Shown: positions 32,201-42,020, counted from the first letter of the stretch. The stretch is DNA of 64,000 nt from Planctomycetaceae bacterium (GCA_016795145.1 JAEUII010000347.1:29507-93506), one strand, 5' to 3'. Notes: generated by a model not told the origin, from the sequence alone. Numbers and translations are program-made.

Positions 32201-32662
32201 CGGCTGAGGACAGCCGTTCTAAAGTGTGGGTAGCACGTACGAAGTGCGTGTGCCGCAGGCGCCGGAAGCGGTTGAATGCATGCGGTATTGCCAAACGCTC
32301 GTGCACAGAAACAACCTTGATTCCCCCTGGGCTTCCGGCCGCTGCGCGACACAGGCTTCGCCTGTGCTACCCAGTGTAGAGCGATTGTCCTCAATCGCTT
32401 TTCAAAGACTCAAATCGCAAACGGCTGAGGACGGCCGTTCTAAAGTGTGGGTAGCACGTACGAAGTGCGTGTGCCGCAGGCGCCGGAAGCGGTTGAATGC
32501 ATGCGGTATTGCCAAACGCTGGTGCACTGAAACAACCTTGATTCCCCCTGGGCTTCCGGCCGCTGCGCGACACAGGCTGCGCCTGTGCTACCCAGTGTAG
32601 AGCGATTGTCCTCAATCGCTTCTCAAAAACTCAAATCGCAAACGGCTGAGGACGGCCGTTCT
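32201..32662. repeat. 221-bp tandem repeat, two copies plus a start of a third
   Basis: The word CGGCTGAGGAC.GCCGTTCTA recurs at 32201, 32422 and 32643, exactly 221 bases apart. The two complete units differ at only a few positions. Each unit contains the GTAGCACGTACGAAGTGCG element, the GCTTCCGGCCGCTGCGCGAC element and the GTGTAGAGCGATTG hairpin, so the tandem unit is itself built of three dispersed repeats. Confidence 0.93.
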
Positions 32663-32968
32663 ACCCACGCATGGCATTCTCAGCTCAGCATCAAGTCGGC
32701 GACTTCAAAACACGAGGCCTGCTTTCCCGTGACTTTGGGAATTTGAGAAAAATCCGGACTTGTGACAAACGACGCATTTCCGAGGCTCAACCAGTCTTTA
32801 CCCGTTTTGCCACGCTGAATTAGAATCAGCAAACTGCGGGGAATACGAATCTGCACACGTGTCCCCTGCGGAAGTCCGCGGAGACCGATTGAGCTGATAC
32901 TCAACCGGGTCGAGCGTGTTTGATGGATGCTCAGGAACGGAAATCCCACAACTCATTCGGTGAATGCA
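32663..32968. other. Intergenic region upstream of secreted-protein gene
   Basis: 306 bases. An 89-codon minus-strand frame (32680-32949) contains no recognisable motif and lies across the presumed promoter of the next gene; I do not call it. No other structure seen. Confidence 0.4.
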
Positions 32969-34702
32969 ATGAAGATAGCAGTTCGACTGGCTGCAACAGT
33001 CCTCTTCACATTGTCCCTGTTGGTGCCCGCAATGGCCCAGGGACCTCAGGATGCTCAGATTACGGTCGCTCATCCCGGCTTTGATTCACTCAAGGCGGAC
33101 CTGAAGGCGATTCTTGATCTGACCACTCCGGCTGAACAGACTCAGTGGGAGAACATCGCCGGTTACATCGACACGTTCGTCGTTGGTACAGACGGGACTC
33201 GGCCATTCCAGGTCCAGGTGCTGACCGGATTGAATCCCAGCGGATTGCTGATTGCCGTTCCACTGTCTCAGTCACAGCCCCTGTTCAAGGAATTCCGGGA
33301 GAACATCGAGTCCCTTGGTTATGAAGTGGCGCGAGACAGCAAAGATCAGACGCTCTACAAGCTGAGTCAGGACCCGGAAGTTGGCTGGCTGCGTGTTGAT
33401 GGCGAATCGAAGTATGCGTACTTCATTCTGACACAGCATGCCGACCAGATGCCTCAGCTGCGTGAGATTATCGTGAAGGCAAAGCTGAATGGCGTCGCGA
33501 TCAATGGCAACACGATCGCTGAACTTTCGACTCCCGATAAGAGCGAGGCTGCTCAGGGCGTGCGTCGAAAGTCTTTTGATGGCGTTCGAAATCCAGCGAT
33601 GGAGAAGATTCAAAAGCGCCCTGAAGAATCAACGACGGAATATGAACTCCGCAAGCTCGCCACAAAGATCACGATGGATGAAGGCGAGCGCATCGTTGCT
33701 GAAACCGATACGCTGAACATGCTGCTGAAGCTGGATACATCAAAGCCAGGGGCTCCAACAGCAAACCTGTTGACGACCTACAAAGCTATTGCTGGCTCCA
33801 GCATGGGCGATGTGCTGGCCCAGTTTAATACTCAGCCTGACGTGTTCGCTTCCATCGCGAAGTTCCCGAACTCTGCATTGTCGATTCGACTGAATCATCC
33901 GGTTGACGCGATGCGACAGAAGAACTTCAACGAGTTCCTCGACCTGACTCAGAAGGACATGTCAGCTCGACTGGAAGCATCCAAAGAACGAAGTGCTGCA
34001 GAGAAAGAAGCCTCCAGCAAAGTCATCGCGGGCGTTACTGAAGTCGTCAAAGCATCCATCAAAGCGGGCTGGTTCAACGCGTTTGTGGAGTCCGTGCCCG
34101 ATGGTCAGGGTGACTTCATGACGATCATCGCCTACACAACACCTGCGGCAAAGAACCTGAATACGATTCTGCCTGATCTGGCCAAGGCCGGGGCCGGCAC
34201 CATCGTGGAAATGAACAAAGACAAAGTCGGCGATGTCGACATTCACCGAGTTCAGCTGGCAGAAGGATTCATTGATTTGTTCGATGACGTCTTCGGTGCC
34301 AAGAAAGATATCTTTGTGGGTATCGGCAAGGATCAGGTCTGGATGGTTTCCGGTGTGGGAGCTCTTGATCAGTTGAAAGCATCAATTACCGGACTGGGTG
34401 CTCCTGCGGCAACGACGACTCCGCTTCACGTCGAAATCAAATTGCTGCCATGGGCCAAACGAATTGATGACATCAAGAAAAAGGCGGAAAAGCCAACCGG
34501 TGCCGATGAACTGGAACTGTGGCGAGCTGCCGAACGCCGTCGTGCTCGTGCGATCGCGGCATTCGAACAGGGCAACGACACCGTCGTGCTCGACTTCAAG
34601 GTGCAGAACGGAGAACTGACCGGTGACTTGATGATCGACACAGGTCTGCTTCGATTCGTCGGAAAGCTGATGTCAGCGTTCTCCAAAGAGAACTTCGAAT
34701 AA
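32969..34702 (+). CDS. Large secreted hypothetical protein
   Basis: 577 residues from ATG 32969 with a signal peptide (MKIAVRLAATVLFTLSLLVPAMAQ). The mature part is mixed alpha/beta and mostly charged, with repeated features such as LTGLNPSGLLIAVPLSQ and VWMVSGVGALDQLKASITGL that suggest two similar halves, each weighing a measured value; a helical, Glu/Lys/Ala-rich stretch (about 330-365) links them. No known domain recognised, though the style matches conserved planctomycete hypothetical proteins. scpB begins 19 bases after its stop, so they may share a transcript. Confidence 0.82.
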   Translation: MKIAVRLAATVLFTLSLLVPAMAQGPQDAQITVAHPGFDSLKADLKAILDLTTPAEQTQWENIAGYIDTFVVGTDGTRPFQVQVLTGLNPSGLLIAVPLSQSQPLFKEFRENIESLGYEVARDSKDQTLYKLSQDPEVGWLRVDGESKYAYFILTQHADQMPQLREIIVKAKLNGVAINGNTIAELSTPDKSEAAQGVRRKSFDGVRNPAMEKIQKRPEESTTEYELRKLATKITMDEGERIVAETDTLNMLLKLDTSKPGAPTANLLTTYKAIAGSSMGDVLAQFNTQPDVFASIAKFPNSALSIRLNHPVDAMRQKNFNEFLDLTQKDMSARLEASKERSAAEKEASSKVIAGVTEVVKASIKAGWFNAFVESVPDGQGDFMTIIAYTTPAAKNLNTILPDLAKAGAGTIVEMNKDKVGDVDIHRVQLAEGFIDLFDDVFGAKKDIFVGIGKDQVWMVSGVGALDQLKASITGLGAPAATTTPLHVEIKLLPWAKRIDDIKKKAEKPTGADELELWRAAERRRARAIAAFEQGNDTVVLDFKVQNGELTGDLMIDTGLLRFVGKLMSAFSKENFE

Positions 34703-34721
34703 TCCTCCCCGAGGCGCTCGT

Positions 34722-35543
34722 ATGCAGAGCGAAGAGCTGAGCGATTTCGATTCGGACGACAATGATCTTGATCCGTCCGAATCGGAATTTGCCATTGAAG
34801 ACATCGAACTGGCCTACCGCCAGGCCCTCGCGGCACTGGATGAAGCGGAGCGTCAGGTCGGTTCGGTCATGGTGGACTTTGTGGAGCCCTCCGCGGCTCC
34901 CGAAGAGTCCGCTGTCACTGATGGTCTTTCCATCGGCGCGCAGCTGGCGGAAGATCTGAAGACCACCGCCGCGCAGACTCAGGCCACCGAACAGGCTGTT
35001 CTGGTTGAGGGCATTCGTCGCGTCACCCCGAGAGAAGTCATCGAGGCTTCGTTGTTCGTCGGTGGTGATGTGGCCTTGACCGCCCGCCGCCTGGCATCGC
35101 TGATTGGTCAGGATGTTGACAATCGTGTGGCCGTCTCGCTGATTGATTCTCTGAACCAGACGTATGCACGCGAAAATCGACCATACGAGATTCGTCTACA
35201 CGAGGGCGGATATCGTCTGGAACTCCGCGAAGAGCATTCTGACATCCTGACTCGCACGTTTGGTCTCGGCCCGCGCGAAGTGAAGCTGTCCCCGGAGACG
35301 CTGGAGATTCTTGCCTTTGTCGCATGGAATCAGCCCATCGATACTGAGAAGCTGGCAACGATCGACAAGCCCGGTGCGATGACTCAACTGCGACAGCTTT
35401 TAAGACTGCAGCTCGTTGAAATCAAACGCACCGGAAGCAAGCGATCCGACGTGTGCTACGTCACGACATCCCGGTTCCTGAAGTTGTTTGGACTTCAGTC
35501 GATCGAGGATCTGCCAACGGCGGATATTTTTTCGTTTAAGTAG
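34722..35543 (+). CDS. scpB: Segregation and condensation protein B
   Basis: 273 residues. ScpB bridges the SMC-ScpA ring that organises the chromosome. The first 95 residues are an acidic, low-complexity extension not seen in typical ScpB (about 180-200 residues). The two winged-helix domains follow: VTPREVIEASLFVGGDVALTARRLASLIG, the core RPYEIRLHEGGYRLEL, LSPETLEILAFVAWNQPID and TKRRLK-like LLRLQLVEIKRTGSKRSDVCYVTTSRFLKLFGL. GAGG lies nine bases upstream of ATG 34722. scpA is not adjacent in the window. Confidence 0.88.
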   Translation: MQSEELSDFDSDDNDLDPSESEFAIEDIELAYRQALAALDEAERQVGSVMVDFVEPSAAPEESAVTDGLSIGAQLAEDLKTTAAQTQATEQAVLVEGIRRVTPREVIEASLFVGGDVALTARRLASLIGQDVDNRVAVSLIDSLNQTYARENRPYEIRLHEGGYRLELREEHSDILTRTFGLGPREVKLSPETLEILAFVAWNQPIDTEKLATIDKPGAMTQLRQLLRLQLVEIKRTGSKRSDVCYVTTSRFLKLFGLQSIEDLPTADIFSFK

Positions 35544-35677
35544 GGTTCAGGATTCACTGGCTGTTCGTTTGGTGAGCCGCAAAGCGCTAGCTGCGGGTTA
35601 ACCTTGGGTTTAGCCGTCATTCCCCTCATCGTTGTTCTGACGGAGCACAAGCGCCTTCGGCTCAGTTGTCACCCAGA

Positions 35678-36778
35678 TCACATTTCCTGTGCCAGATCTC
35701 GAATGTCGTCGAGCACATCGTCCAGTTCAGGAACACGAGCACCTGCGACGCGTCCGTTGCGATCACATTCGTTCAGCAACAGCAGCGTGTCATAATCCTC
35801 ATGTTCACGCAGTCGCTGATGCAGGCGGAAGCCGATGCTTCGGTCTCGGATCTGATGCGCGTCCATGTGATGCTGAATCAACCAGGCGGTTCGCTCCGTG
35901 ATGAATCCATCAAGAGCTTCGAGTCCGGCGTTAACGTGATCGTTCGCATCGATCCCTTTGCCAACGTCATGCAGCAGCGCGGCTAAGAGAAATTCTTCAT
36001 CATAGGGAACTGTGTCCGCGGCCAGAACGTAGCACTGCAGCAGATGATAAAGGACATCTCCTTCAGGATGGTATTCGCGGCTCTGAGTCACTCCGGCGAG
36101 CGGAATGAGCAATGATCGATACACAAGAAATCGATCCGGCGCTGTTTCTGCAGCGGCAGAGACTCCGTCCGCGAACGCGTCGGGATATTCCTTCGCAAGG
36201 AACTGTTCAAACTCGGGCAATGTCGCTCGTTCAATCGCTTTGCCAGTGATCGAACTCTTGAACTGGTAGGATACTTTGTCCGGTGCGTACATGGTCAGCT
36301 CGATCGGAAACTCACTCTCCAGATGGAAATGAGTATAGGTCCGTTCTTCACCGTGCTTACGTACACGCTTGCGTTCCAGCTCATAAGCAAAGCCCTCCGC
36401 CTCAAGTCTGGCTTCCACAGCTTCAGCCGTCGCGGAGAAGATGTGAATGTCGATGTCGGAGCCTTCACGGATGTGTCCCGTGAACGTGCTGCCGATGATC
36501 TTTGGCCGGAAATTGGTGAGGATCCTCATCAGCCGCAGCGCTTCAAATCGCATCTCCCGAAGTCGATCAAAACGAGAGGGTCCTTCGTACAGGTTGGCCA
36601 GTCGAAGAATCTCTTCACGAATCTCGGCGTTCGTCGGGAGTTCAGATGGTTTGACCCATCCCTGACACAGTCGCTGAGCAGCCTTGAGTTTGGCTCGATA
36701 GTATTCTGATTCACTTCGGGAATACATCAGCCGTGCGGATTCCACAATAATGGCACGCCGCAATTTTGCATCTGTCAT
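35678..36778 (-). CDS. Nucleotidyltransferase/HD-domain protein
   Basis: 366 residues from ATG 36778 (MTDAKLRRAI); the longer frame to 36916 lacks support. The middle holds a nucleotidyltransferase motif, IIGSTFTGHIREGSDIDIHIF (GS at 96-97, Asp108 and Asp110), and the C-terminal half an HD metal-dependent phosphohydrolase motif, LLAALLHDVGKGID, with later His and Asp residues (IQHHMDAH). This combination resembles CCA-adding/poly(A) polymerase-like or nucleotide-signalling enzymes, but the order and spacing do not fit a standard tRNA nucleotidyltransferase. The substrate is not evident. Confidence 0.78.
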   Translation of the reverse strand: MTDAKLRRAIIVESARLMYSRSESEYYRAKLKAAQRLCQGWVKPSELPTNAEIREEILRLANLYEGPSRFDRLREMRFEALRLMRILTNFRPKIIGSTFTGHIREGSDIDIHIFSATAEAVEARLEAEGFAYELERKRVRKHGEERTYTHFHLESEFPIELTMYAPDKVSYQFKSSITGKAIERATLPEFEQFLAKEYPDAFADGVSAAAETAPDRFLVYRSLLIPLAGVTQSREYHPEGDVLYHLLQCYVLAADTVPYDEEFLLAALLHDVGKGIDANDHVNAGLEALDGFITERTAWLIQHHMDAHQIRDRSIGFRLHQRLREHEDYDTLLLLNECDRNGRVAGARVPELDDVLDDIRDLAQEM

Positions 36779-37091
36779 GAAGCATGTGTCGGATTGTGCA
36801 GAGACGACTGAAAGCAAGTCGAGTTCAGTACGCCTTTGTTTCGAGGCGGGATCTCTGACAGCAACACGCTGCAGTGATTCGCTTCCAAACGAACAACGCT
36901 GATCCTGCTGGATCAAACATGGTTGTTCTTCAATTCCTGCTTATCCCATCTGAGCCGACACGCGGGATCGCACCAGTTTACGCTCAGAGGTCAACTGATT
37001 TCAAGATGACACTGGCGTGGGTGCATGCGACAGTACTCACATCGCCCGGCGGCGCGGCGTTCAACAATTCGGCAGATCTCGCTCCAGGAAC
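36779..37091. other. Intergenic region, nothing evident
   Basis: 313 bases between two minus-strand genes. Presumed to hold the promoter of the nucleotidyltransferase/HD gene. No repeat or convincing open frame noticed. Confidence 0.4.
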
Positions 37092-37337
37092 TCATTCAGG
37101 CCTTCGCCCCAACAGATGAATTGCTTCAGCTCGAATCAGTGAAAGGCGTTCACTGAGTTCGACCAGCGATTCCAGATCTGCACGTTCCGTGTCTGTCAGC
37201 AGTCCCTCGTTGTTGCGATCCATCAACATCTGTAGTCGCTGGTCTGCTTTTGCTGGAAGCCGAAGTCGGCCCACGGACTCTACCCATTCCAATGGTGCAT
37301 CAATCGTAGTGCTCACTCGTTCTTCTCCACGTGCCAA
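37092..37337 (-). CDS. Small antitoxin-like helical protein
   Basis: 81 residues. The core, LPAKADQRLQMLMDRNNEG, LTDTERADLESLVELSE and LIRAEAIHLLG, is a pattern I recognise from small conserved proteins of planctomycetes and cyanobacteria that often accompany toxin-like or nuclease genes. No partner lies on either side here, so it appears to be an orphan. Soluble, highly charged, with no catalytic residues. Confidence 0.65.
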   Translation of the reverse strand: MARGEERVSTTIDAPLEWVESVGRLRLPAKADQRLQMLMDRNNEGLLTDTERADLESLVELSERLSLIRAEAIHLLGRRPE

Positions 37338-37473
37338 AATTATCGTGCCGCAACTCGACTTCCTACGCAGTCTTTCTCAAGAACTGCGAGCAACCAACGG
37401 GCACTATCAGTCTAACATCCGTCGTTCGCATTCGATACGAATTCTGAAAAATGCTCCCACTCAACCTGCCCGG

Positions 37474-37522
37474 AACACTGAAACCTGAACACTGAAACCT
37501 GAACACTGAAACCTGAACACTG
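37474..37522. repeat. 14-bp tandem repeat
   Basis: Three and a half perfect copies of AACACTGAAACCTG. Related words without strict periodicity are at 63281-63336. It lies in the 271-base gap before the PVC haem gene, whose remainder shows nothing clear. Confidence 0.93.
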
Positions 37523-37608
37523 ACGCCCGCCCCCTGGCATCTCAGCCACACTCCTGAAATAATCCCGGTCCTTCCCTACCTTCACATCCTGCCTTCGGAA
37601 TCGTCGCG

Positions 37609-40600
37609 ATGTCACACAGCGGCCGCTTGTCTCTTTTGCTGCTCATGTCTCTGGTGCATTCGTCCGGTACGGGGGTTGCCGACGATTGGCACAAACTTGC
37701 AGTACCGGATGCATGGCGAAGCGTGCCGGCCGGAGAACTCGCGCCGATCAACGGGTACTCGTGGTACCGCGCACTCGTGCGAGTCCCCAAAGACTGGGAT
37801 GGTCAGCAGCTGACTCTGTTTGTCGAAGCACTCGATGATGCTCGTTCTGCCTGGGTTGGTGGTCAGGCCGTCGGCGTCGCAGGAACCTTCCCGCCACAGT
37901 TTCGAAGTGGTTTGGGAGAACGCGGTCGGTACGCCGTCGAAGCCGATCAGGTCAAAGGCGGCGAATTTCTGACAGTTGCCATTCGAGTCTACCAGTATGA
38001 TCCTCGCCCTAACTTCAGCGTCGCGCCGCCCGTATTGATGAATGAAGCAAAGAAGAAGGCGATCCGACTGGAAGGAATCTGGCAATATCGCCCTGGTGAC
38101 GAATCAGCATGGTCAAAAGCGACTGCGGCGGATTTTGGCGTTGATCCCTCGGCCGCTATTTCCGATGCCGACGCGGCAGCTCGTGGTGTCTACCAGAAAA
38201 TCGACAGCGTTGATGACATCGAAAAGTATGTTGCGCGCCGAAACGGTGACACGGATCCGCTTTCGCCTGCTGAGGCCGTGAAGCACTTTCGAACACCGGC
38301 CGACATGTCCGTACAGATGGTTCTGGGAGATCCCGAAATTGCTCAGCCACTCTTCATGACGTGGGACGAACGAGGACGATTGTGGGTGATGGAATATCGT
38401 CAGTATCCGGATCCCGCCGGCCTGAAGATGATCAGCCGCGACACGTTTCTTCGCTCCGTATACGACAAGGTTCCTCCACCGCCGCCCAATCATTTCCGAG
38501 GGGCTGATCGAATCAGCATTCACGAAGATACAAACGGGGACGGTGTGTACGATGCTCACAAGATCTTTGTCGACGGGCTGAACATTGCGTCGTCTGTTGC
38601 GATCGGACGCGGCGGTGTGTACGTCACGAATCCGCCGTATCTTCTGTTTTATCCGGATCGTAACCAGGACGATGTTCCCGATGGCGATCCGGAAGTCCTG
38701 CTCGAAGGCTTTGGCATCGAAGACTCCCATTCGGTCATCAACAGTCTTCGCTTCGGTCCCGATGGCTGGCTCTACGGGGCACAGGGAAGCACCGTCACCG
38801 GAACCGTGCGCAAACCTGGCAGCAAAGAACCGCCCGTGAAGTCACTCGGGCAACTGATCTGGCGTTATCACCCGGAACGGCACATCTATGAGATCTTCGC
38901 GGAAGGCGGCGGAAACTCGTTCGGCTGCGAGATCGATGAAAAGGGACGAGTCTTCTCGGGGCATAACGGCGGGGATACTCGCGGCTTCCATTATGTTCAG
39001 GGAGGCTACCATCGAAAAGGCTTCGGCAAGCACGGACCGCTGTCCAATCCATACGCGTTCGGCTTTTTCGAACAGATGAAACACAACAGCGTTCCGCGGT
39101 TTACTCACAACTTCATTATCTACGAAGAGAACACTCTGGCTCAGAGATTTCGAAGCCAGTTGTTTGGCGTTGAGCCTCTGCAGGGACAGGTCGTGCTCAG
39201 CAGTTTTCGGCCGCATCAGTCGTCGTTTGAGACGGAAGATATTGAGCGAGTTCTGAAGACCGACGATCCCTGGTTCCGTCCCGTCGACATCAAGGCCGGC
39301 CCGGACGGCGATATCTATGTGGCCGACCTTTATGAACAGCGCATTGACCATAGCAGCCATTATGCCGGTCGCATCGACAAGACTTCCGGACGCATTTACA
39401 AGCTGACAAAACCGGAAGGTTCCAACGGAGCTTTGCAGACCGTGGCCGCAGCGTTTGCCAAGGCTGATGGGGCAAGACTGGTGGATCTGCTGGAGCATCC
39501 TTCGAAGTGGTATCGACAGACGGCCGTTCGACTTTTGGGTGACCGACATGATGTGAGTCTGGTTCCACTGATCCGAGAACGTCTCAGCAAAGCCTCAGGG
39601 CAGTCGGCGTTGGAACTGCTGTGGGGTCTGCACGCCTGCCGTGGACTCGATGATGCTGCGGCGATAAGTCTTCTTGGGCACGAGGAACCGTTCGTTCGAG
39701 CATGGACTGTTCGCATCGTCTGCGATGCCGCGACCGTTAGTCCGGAGATTGCCCGTGCAATCGCAGCCGCCGCGGAGAAAGAGCCGTACATCGAAGTTCG
39801 AAAGCAAATGGCGAGTTCGGCGAAGCGACTTCCACCGGATCTCGCCATTCCCGTGATCCGCGCCTTGCTGAGATTCGACGAAGATGCCGCCGACATTCAT
39901 CAGCCGCTCCTGATCTGGTGGGCTCTGGAAGCACAGATGGGACGAGCGAATGTGGATCAGATCGTCGCTCAGTTGCTGAACGATCCTGCTGTCTGGCAAC
40001 GTCCGTTGATGAAGCAGACGATGATTGAACGACTGATGAAGCGCTACGCCCTCGCGGGGACTCGATCGGATCTTCTGGCGGCAGCAGCACTCATTAAGTC
40101 GGCACCGGATAAGGAAGCGGTCGAACGTTTGCTGAAGGGATTTGAAGAAGCCTTCCAGGGCCGAAGCCTTGCTGGTATTCCTGAAGAGCTGGCATCCGCA
40201 TTATCAGCAAGCGGTGGAGGATCTCTGGCTCTGCGGTTCCGACAGGGACAGTCCAGCGCCGTGCAGGAAGCCACAAAGATTATTCAGGACACGACCGCAT
40301 CCCGCGATGTGCGTCGACAGTTGCTGGAGATCTGTGGTCAGGTTCGTTCGCCCGAACTTCTGACCGTTCTGAAATCTGTCGTCGCGGCCGAACAGGATGA
40401 TGTCGTTCTCGCCACGGCGATTGCTGCCATTCAAAACTACACTGACGAGTCGATCGCTCAGGATGTGCTGAAACGTGTCCCCGCAATGAAGCAGGAAGCG
40501 TGGCTTGCGTCGGAGACTCTGCTTGCGAGTCGGCCTTCCTGGTCAGCCGCTTTTGTGGCCGCCGTGAAGTCAAACGGCATTGCGAAAGACAGGGTGAGTG

Positions 40601-41163
40601 ATGCGGCCGTTCGTCGCATGGCCATGCACTCGAACGCGGACCTTCGCAAGTCGATCGAAGAGCTCTGGGGGCCAGTCTCCGGACCAACACCCGCTCAGAT
40701 TCAGGAAGAACTCGCACGAGTCGGCAACGAGTTGGCTCAGGGAACCGGCAATCCCAAAGCGGGCAAGCAACTGTATCTTCAGAACTGTGGACGTTGCCAC
40801 TTGCTGTTTGAAGAAGGCGGCCGGATCGGACCGGATCTGACACCGTTCGCCCGCGACAACCTGGAACGCATGCTGATCAGCATTGTGAATCCCAGCCTGG
40901 AAATTCGCGAAGGGTTCGAAAACTATCTCGTCCTGACAATCGATGGACGAGTACTCAACGGGTTCCTTGTAGAGAAAGACAGCCAGATTGTGATCCTAAG
41001 AGGCGTCGATGGCCAGAATACGGTACTGAAACAGGCTGACATTGAAGAAATGAAGGTCGTGCCTCAGTCCGTCATGCCCGACGGAGCCCTCAGAGCCTAT
41101 ACCGGACAGCAGCTGCGAGATCTCTTCGCCTACCTTCGATCGACACAACCCGTGAATTACTGA
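37609..41163 (+). CDS. PVC-type haem-binding protein with sugar-binding-like N-domain
   Basis: 1184 residues. A signal peptide (residues 1-25) precedes a jelly-roll region resembling the N-terminal sugar-binding domain of glycoside hydrolase family 2 (about 28-160, WYRALVRVPKDWDGQQLTLF). A PVC-type membrane-bound dehydrogenase beta-propeller follows (about 215-600, PLFMTWDERGRLWVMEYRQ, HEDTNGDGVYDAHKIF, VKAGPDGDIYVADLY). Helical HEAT-like repeats (about 620-1000) lead to a C-terminal cytochrome c module with C1060-G-R-C1063-H1064 and a PVC tail (GPDLTPFARDNLERMLISI, then VMPDGALRAYTGQQLRDLFAYL). Such proteins are expected in the periplasm, oxidising sugars or alcohols and passing electrons to haem. 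The substrate is unknown. Confidence 0.92.
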   Translation: MSHSGRLSLLLLMSLVHSSGTGVADDWHKLAVPDAWRSVPAGELAPINGYSWYRALVRVPKDWDGQQLTLFVEALDDARSAWVGGQAVGVAGTFPPQFRSGLGERGRYAVEADQVKGGEFLTVAIRVYQYDPRPNFSVAPPVLMNEAKKKAIRLEGIWQYRPGDESAWSKATAADFGVDPSAAISDADAAARGVYQKIDSVDDIEKYVARRNGDTDPLSPAEAVKHFRTPADMSVQMVLGDPEIAQPLFMTWDERGRLWVMEYRQYPDPAGLKMISRDTFLRSVYDKVPPPPPNHFRGADRISIHEDTNGDGVYDAHKIFVDGLNIASSVAIGRGGVYVTNPPYLLFYPDRNQDDVPDGDPEVLLEGFGIEDSHSVINSLRFGPDGWLYGAQGSTVTGTVRKPGSKEPPVKSLGQLIWRYHPERHIYEIFAEGGGNSFGCEIDEKGRVFSGHNGGDTRGFHYVQGGYHRKGFGKHGPLSNPYAFGFFEQMKHNSVPRFTHNFIIYEENTLAQRFRSQLFGVEPLQGQVVLSSFRPHQSSFETEDIERVLKTDDPWFRPVDIKAGPDGDIYVADLYEQRIDHSSHYAGRIDKTSGRIYKLTKPEGSNGALQTVAAAFAKADGARLVDLLEHPSKWYRQTAVRLLGDRHDVSLVPLIRERLSKASGQSALELLWGLHACRGLDDAAAISLLGHEEPFVRAWTVRIVCDAATVSPEIARAIAAAAEKEPYIEVRKQMASSAKRLPPDLAIPVIRALLRFDEDAADIHQPLLIWWALEAQMGRANVDQIVAQLLNDPAVWQRPLMKQTMIERLMKRYALAGTRSDLLAAAALIKSAPDKEAVERLLKGFEEAFQGRSLAGIPEELASALSASGGGSLALRFRQGQSSAVQEATKIIQDTTASRDVRRQLLEICGQVRSPELLTVLKSVVAAEQDDVVLATAIAAIQNYTDESIAQDVLKRVPAMKQEAWLASETLLASRPSWSAAFVAAVKSNGIAKDRVSDAAVRRMAMHSNADLRKSIEELWGPVSGPTPAQIQEELARVGNELAQGTGNPKAGKQLYLQNCGRCHLLFEEGGRIGPDLTPFARDNLERMLISIVNPSLEIREGFENYLVLTIDGRVLNGFLVEKDSQIVILRGVDGQNTVLKQADIEEMKVVPQSVMPDGALRAYTGQQLRDLFAYLRSTQPVNY

Positions 41164-41170
41164 TTCACCC

Positions 41171-41203
41171 AGTGTAGAGCGATTGTCCTCAATCGCTCTA
41201 CCA
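41171..41203. terminator. Perfect hairpin after the PVC haem gene
   Basis: TAGAGCGATTG, loop TCCT, CAATCGCTCTA (41175-41200): an 11-bp perfect stem eight bases beyond the stop codon. Imperfect copies of the same family follow other stops (22026, 52375) and lie in the tandem repeat at 32.3 kb. It could end transcription or protect the 3' end, though no T-run follows. Confidence 0.6.
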
Positions 41204-41247
41204 TCCCGCCACTCAACGCCGACAGCGATTCGCACAGGGGAAACTTC

Positions 41248-41988
41248 ATGCAGGAATCAGATTCAATGCTTGAGGACACAGCCAATGCGAGACCGGAACT
41301 CGCGACTCGATGCCGGCGTCCCTATGCGATCAGACTTCATTGCATGGTCCTGCTGCTGCTGTTGTCCACAGAAGTTGTCATGGTTTGGCTCCGTCCAATA
41401 CTGTTCACAACACTTTATCAGGCGAAAGAAGCACTCTCATTTGAGCTGAAAGAAATGATGGATCGGAAACCAAAAGTACCGAACAACACTTCTTCAGATA
41501 CCTGGGCCTTGACCATCAGGGCAAAGAAACTGAGTGAGGTCGTGTGGTATTGCAGGATTGGCCAACTGGCTTGCTTCGTTCCACTTCTGTTTTCAGTCTT
41601 CATTGTGACGACAAAAGATCGTCTCACACTCCGGTATCTGGCTCTTCTCGCAGGAGCAATCCCATTGGCGTTAGGGTTTTACAGGCAGGAGCTGGCCGAT
41701 TTCAATATCACTTTGCTCGCCGCTGGCGACTTCCTGAATCAGCTGGTCGTGGTCGCTCTTAGCACTTACGTGTTGTCTCTTAACGGTGTGAATGACTGGC
41801 AGCGATGTTCGACTGCTGTCTCCGCCGTGCCGATAACTTTCTTTGTGGCGACCATAGTTCAGGGGAACATCACGTCGGTCGCTTTCATGAATATCACGGC
41901 CACGATTGCAACAGTTGTCTTCAGTGTGTGTGCAGGCTTCTATTGCAGGGTCTGTTTCTGCAGAATCGGCCCTGTCCTTTCCCAGTGA
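41248..41988 (+). CDS. Hypothetical multi-pass membrane protein
   Basis: 246 residues with about six hydrophobic segments, including MVLLLLLSTEVVMVWL near the N-terminus, QLACFVPLLFSVFIVTT in the middle and NITATIATVVFSVCAGFYC near the end, after an acidic, Arg-bearing N-terminus. Family not recognised. It converges with the channel gene and ends 32 bases before a strong inverted repeat. Confidence 0.7.
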   Translation: MQESDSMLEDTANARPELATRCRRPYAIRLHCMVLLLLLSTEVVMVWLRPILFTTLYQAKEALSFELKEMMDRKPKVPNNTSSDTWALTIRAKKLSEVVWYCRIGQLACFVPLLFSVFIVTTKDRLTLRYLALLAGAIPLALGFYRQELADFNITLLAAGDFLNQLVVVALSTYVLSLNGVNDWQRCSTAVSAVPITFFVATIVQGNITSVAFMNITATIATVVFSVCAGFYCRVCFCRIGPVLSQ

Positions 41989-42020
41989 ATTGCCAGCACA
42001 ACTATTCTGATTGCAGAGTG

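Noticed and set aside
32680..32949. 89-codon minus-strand frame
   Set aside because: No motif, no ribosome site, and it lies across the upstream region of the secreted-protein gene.
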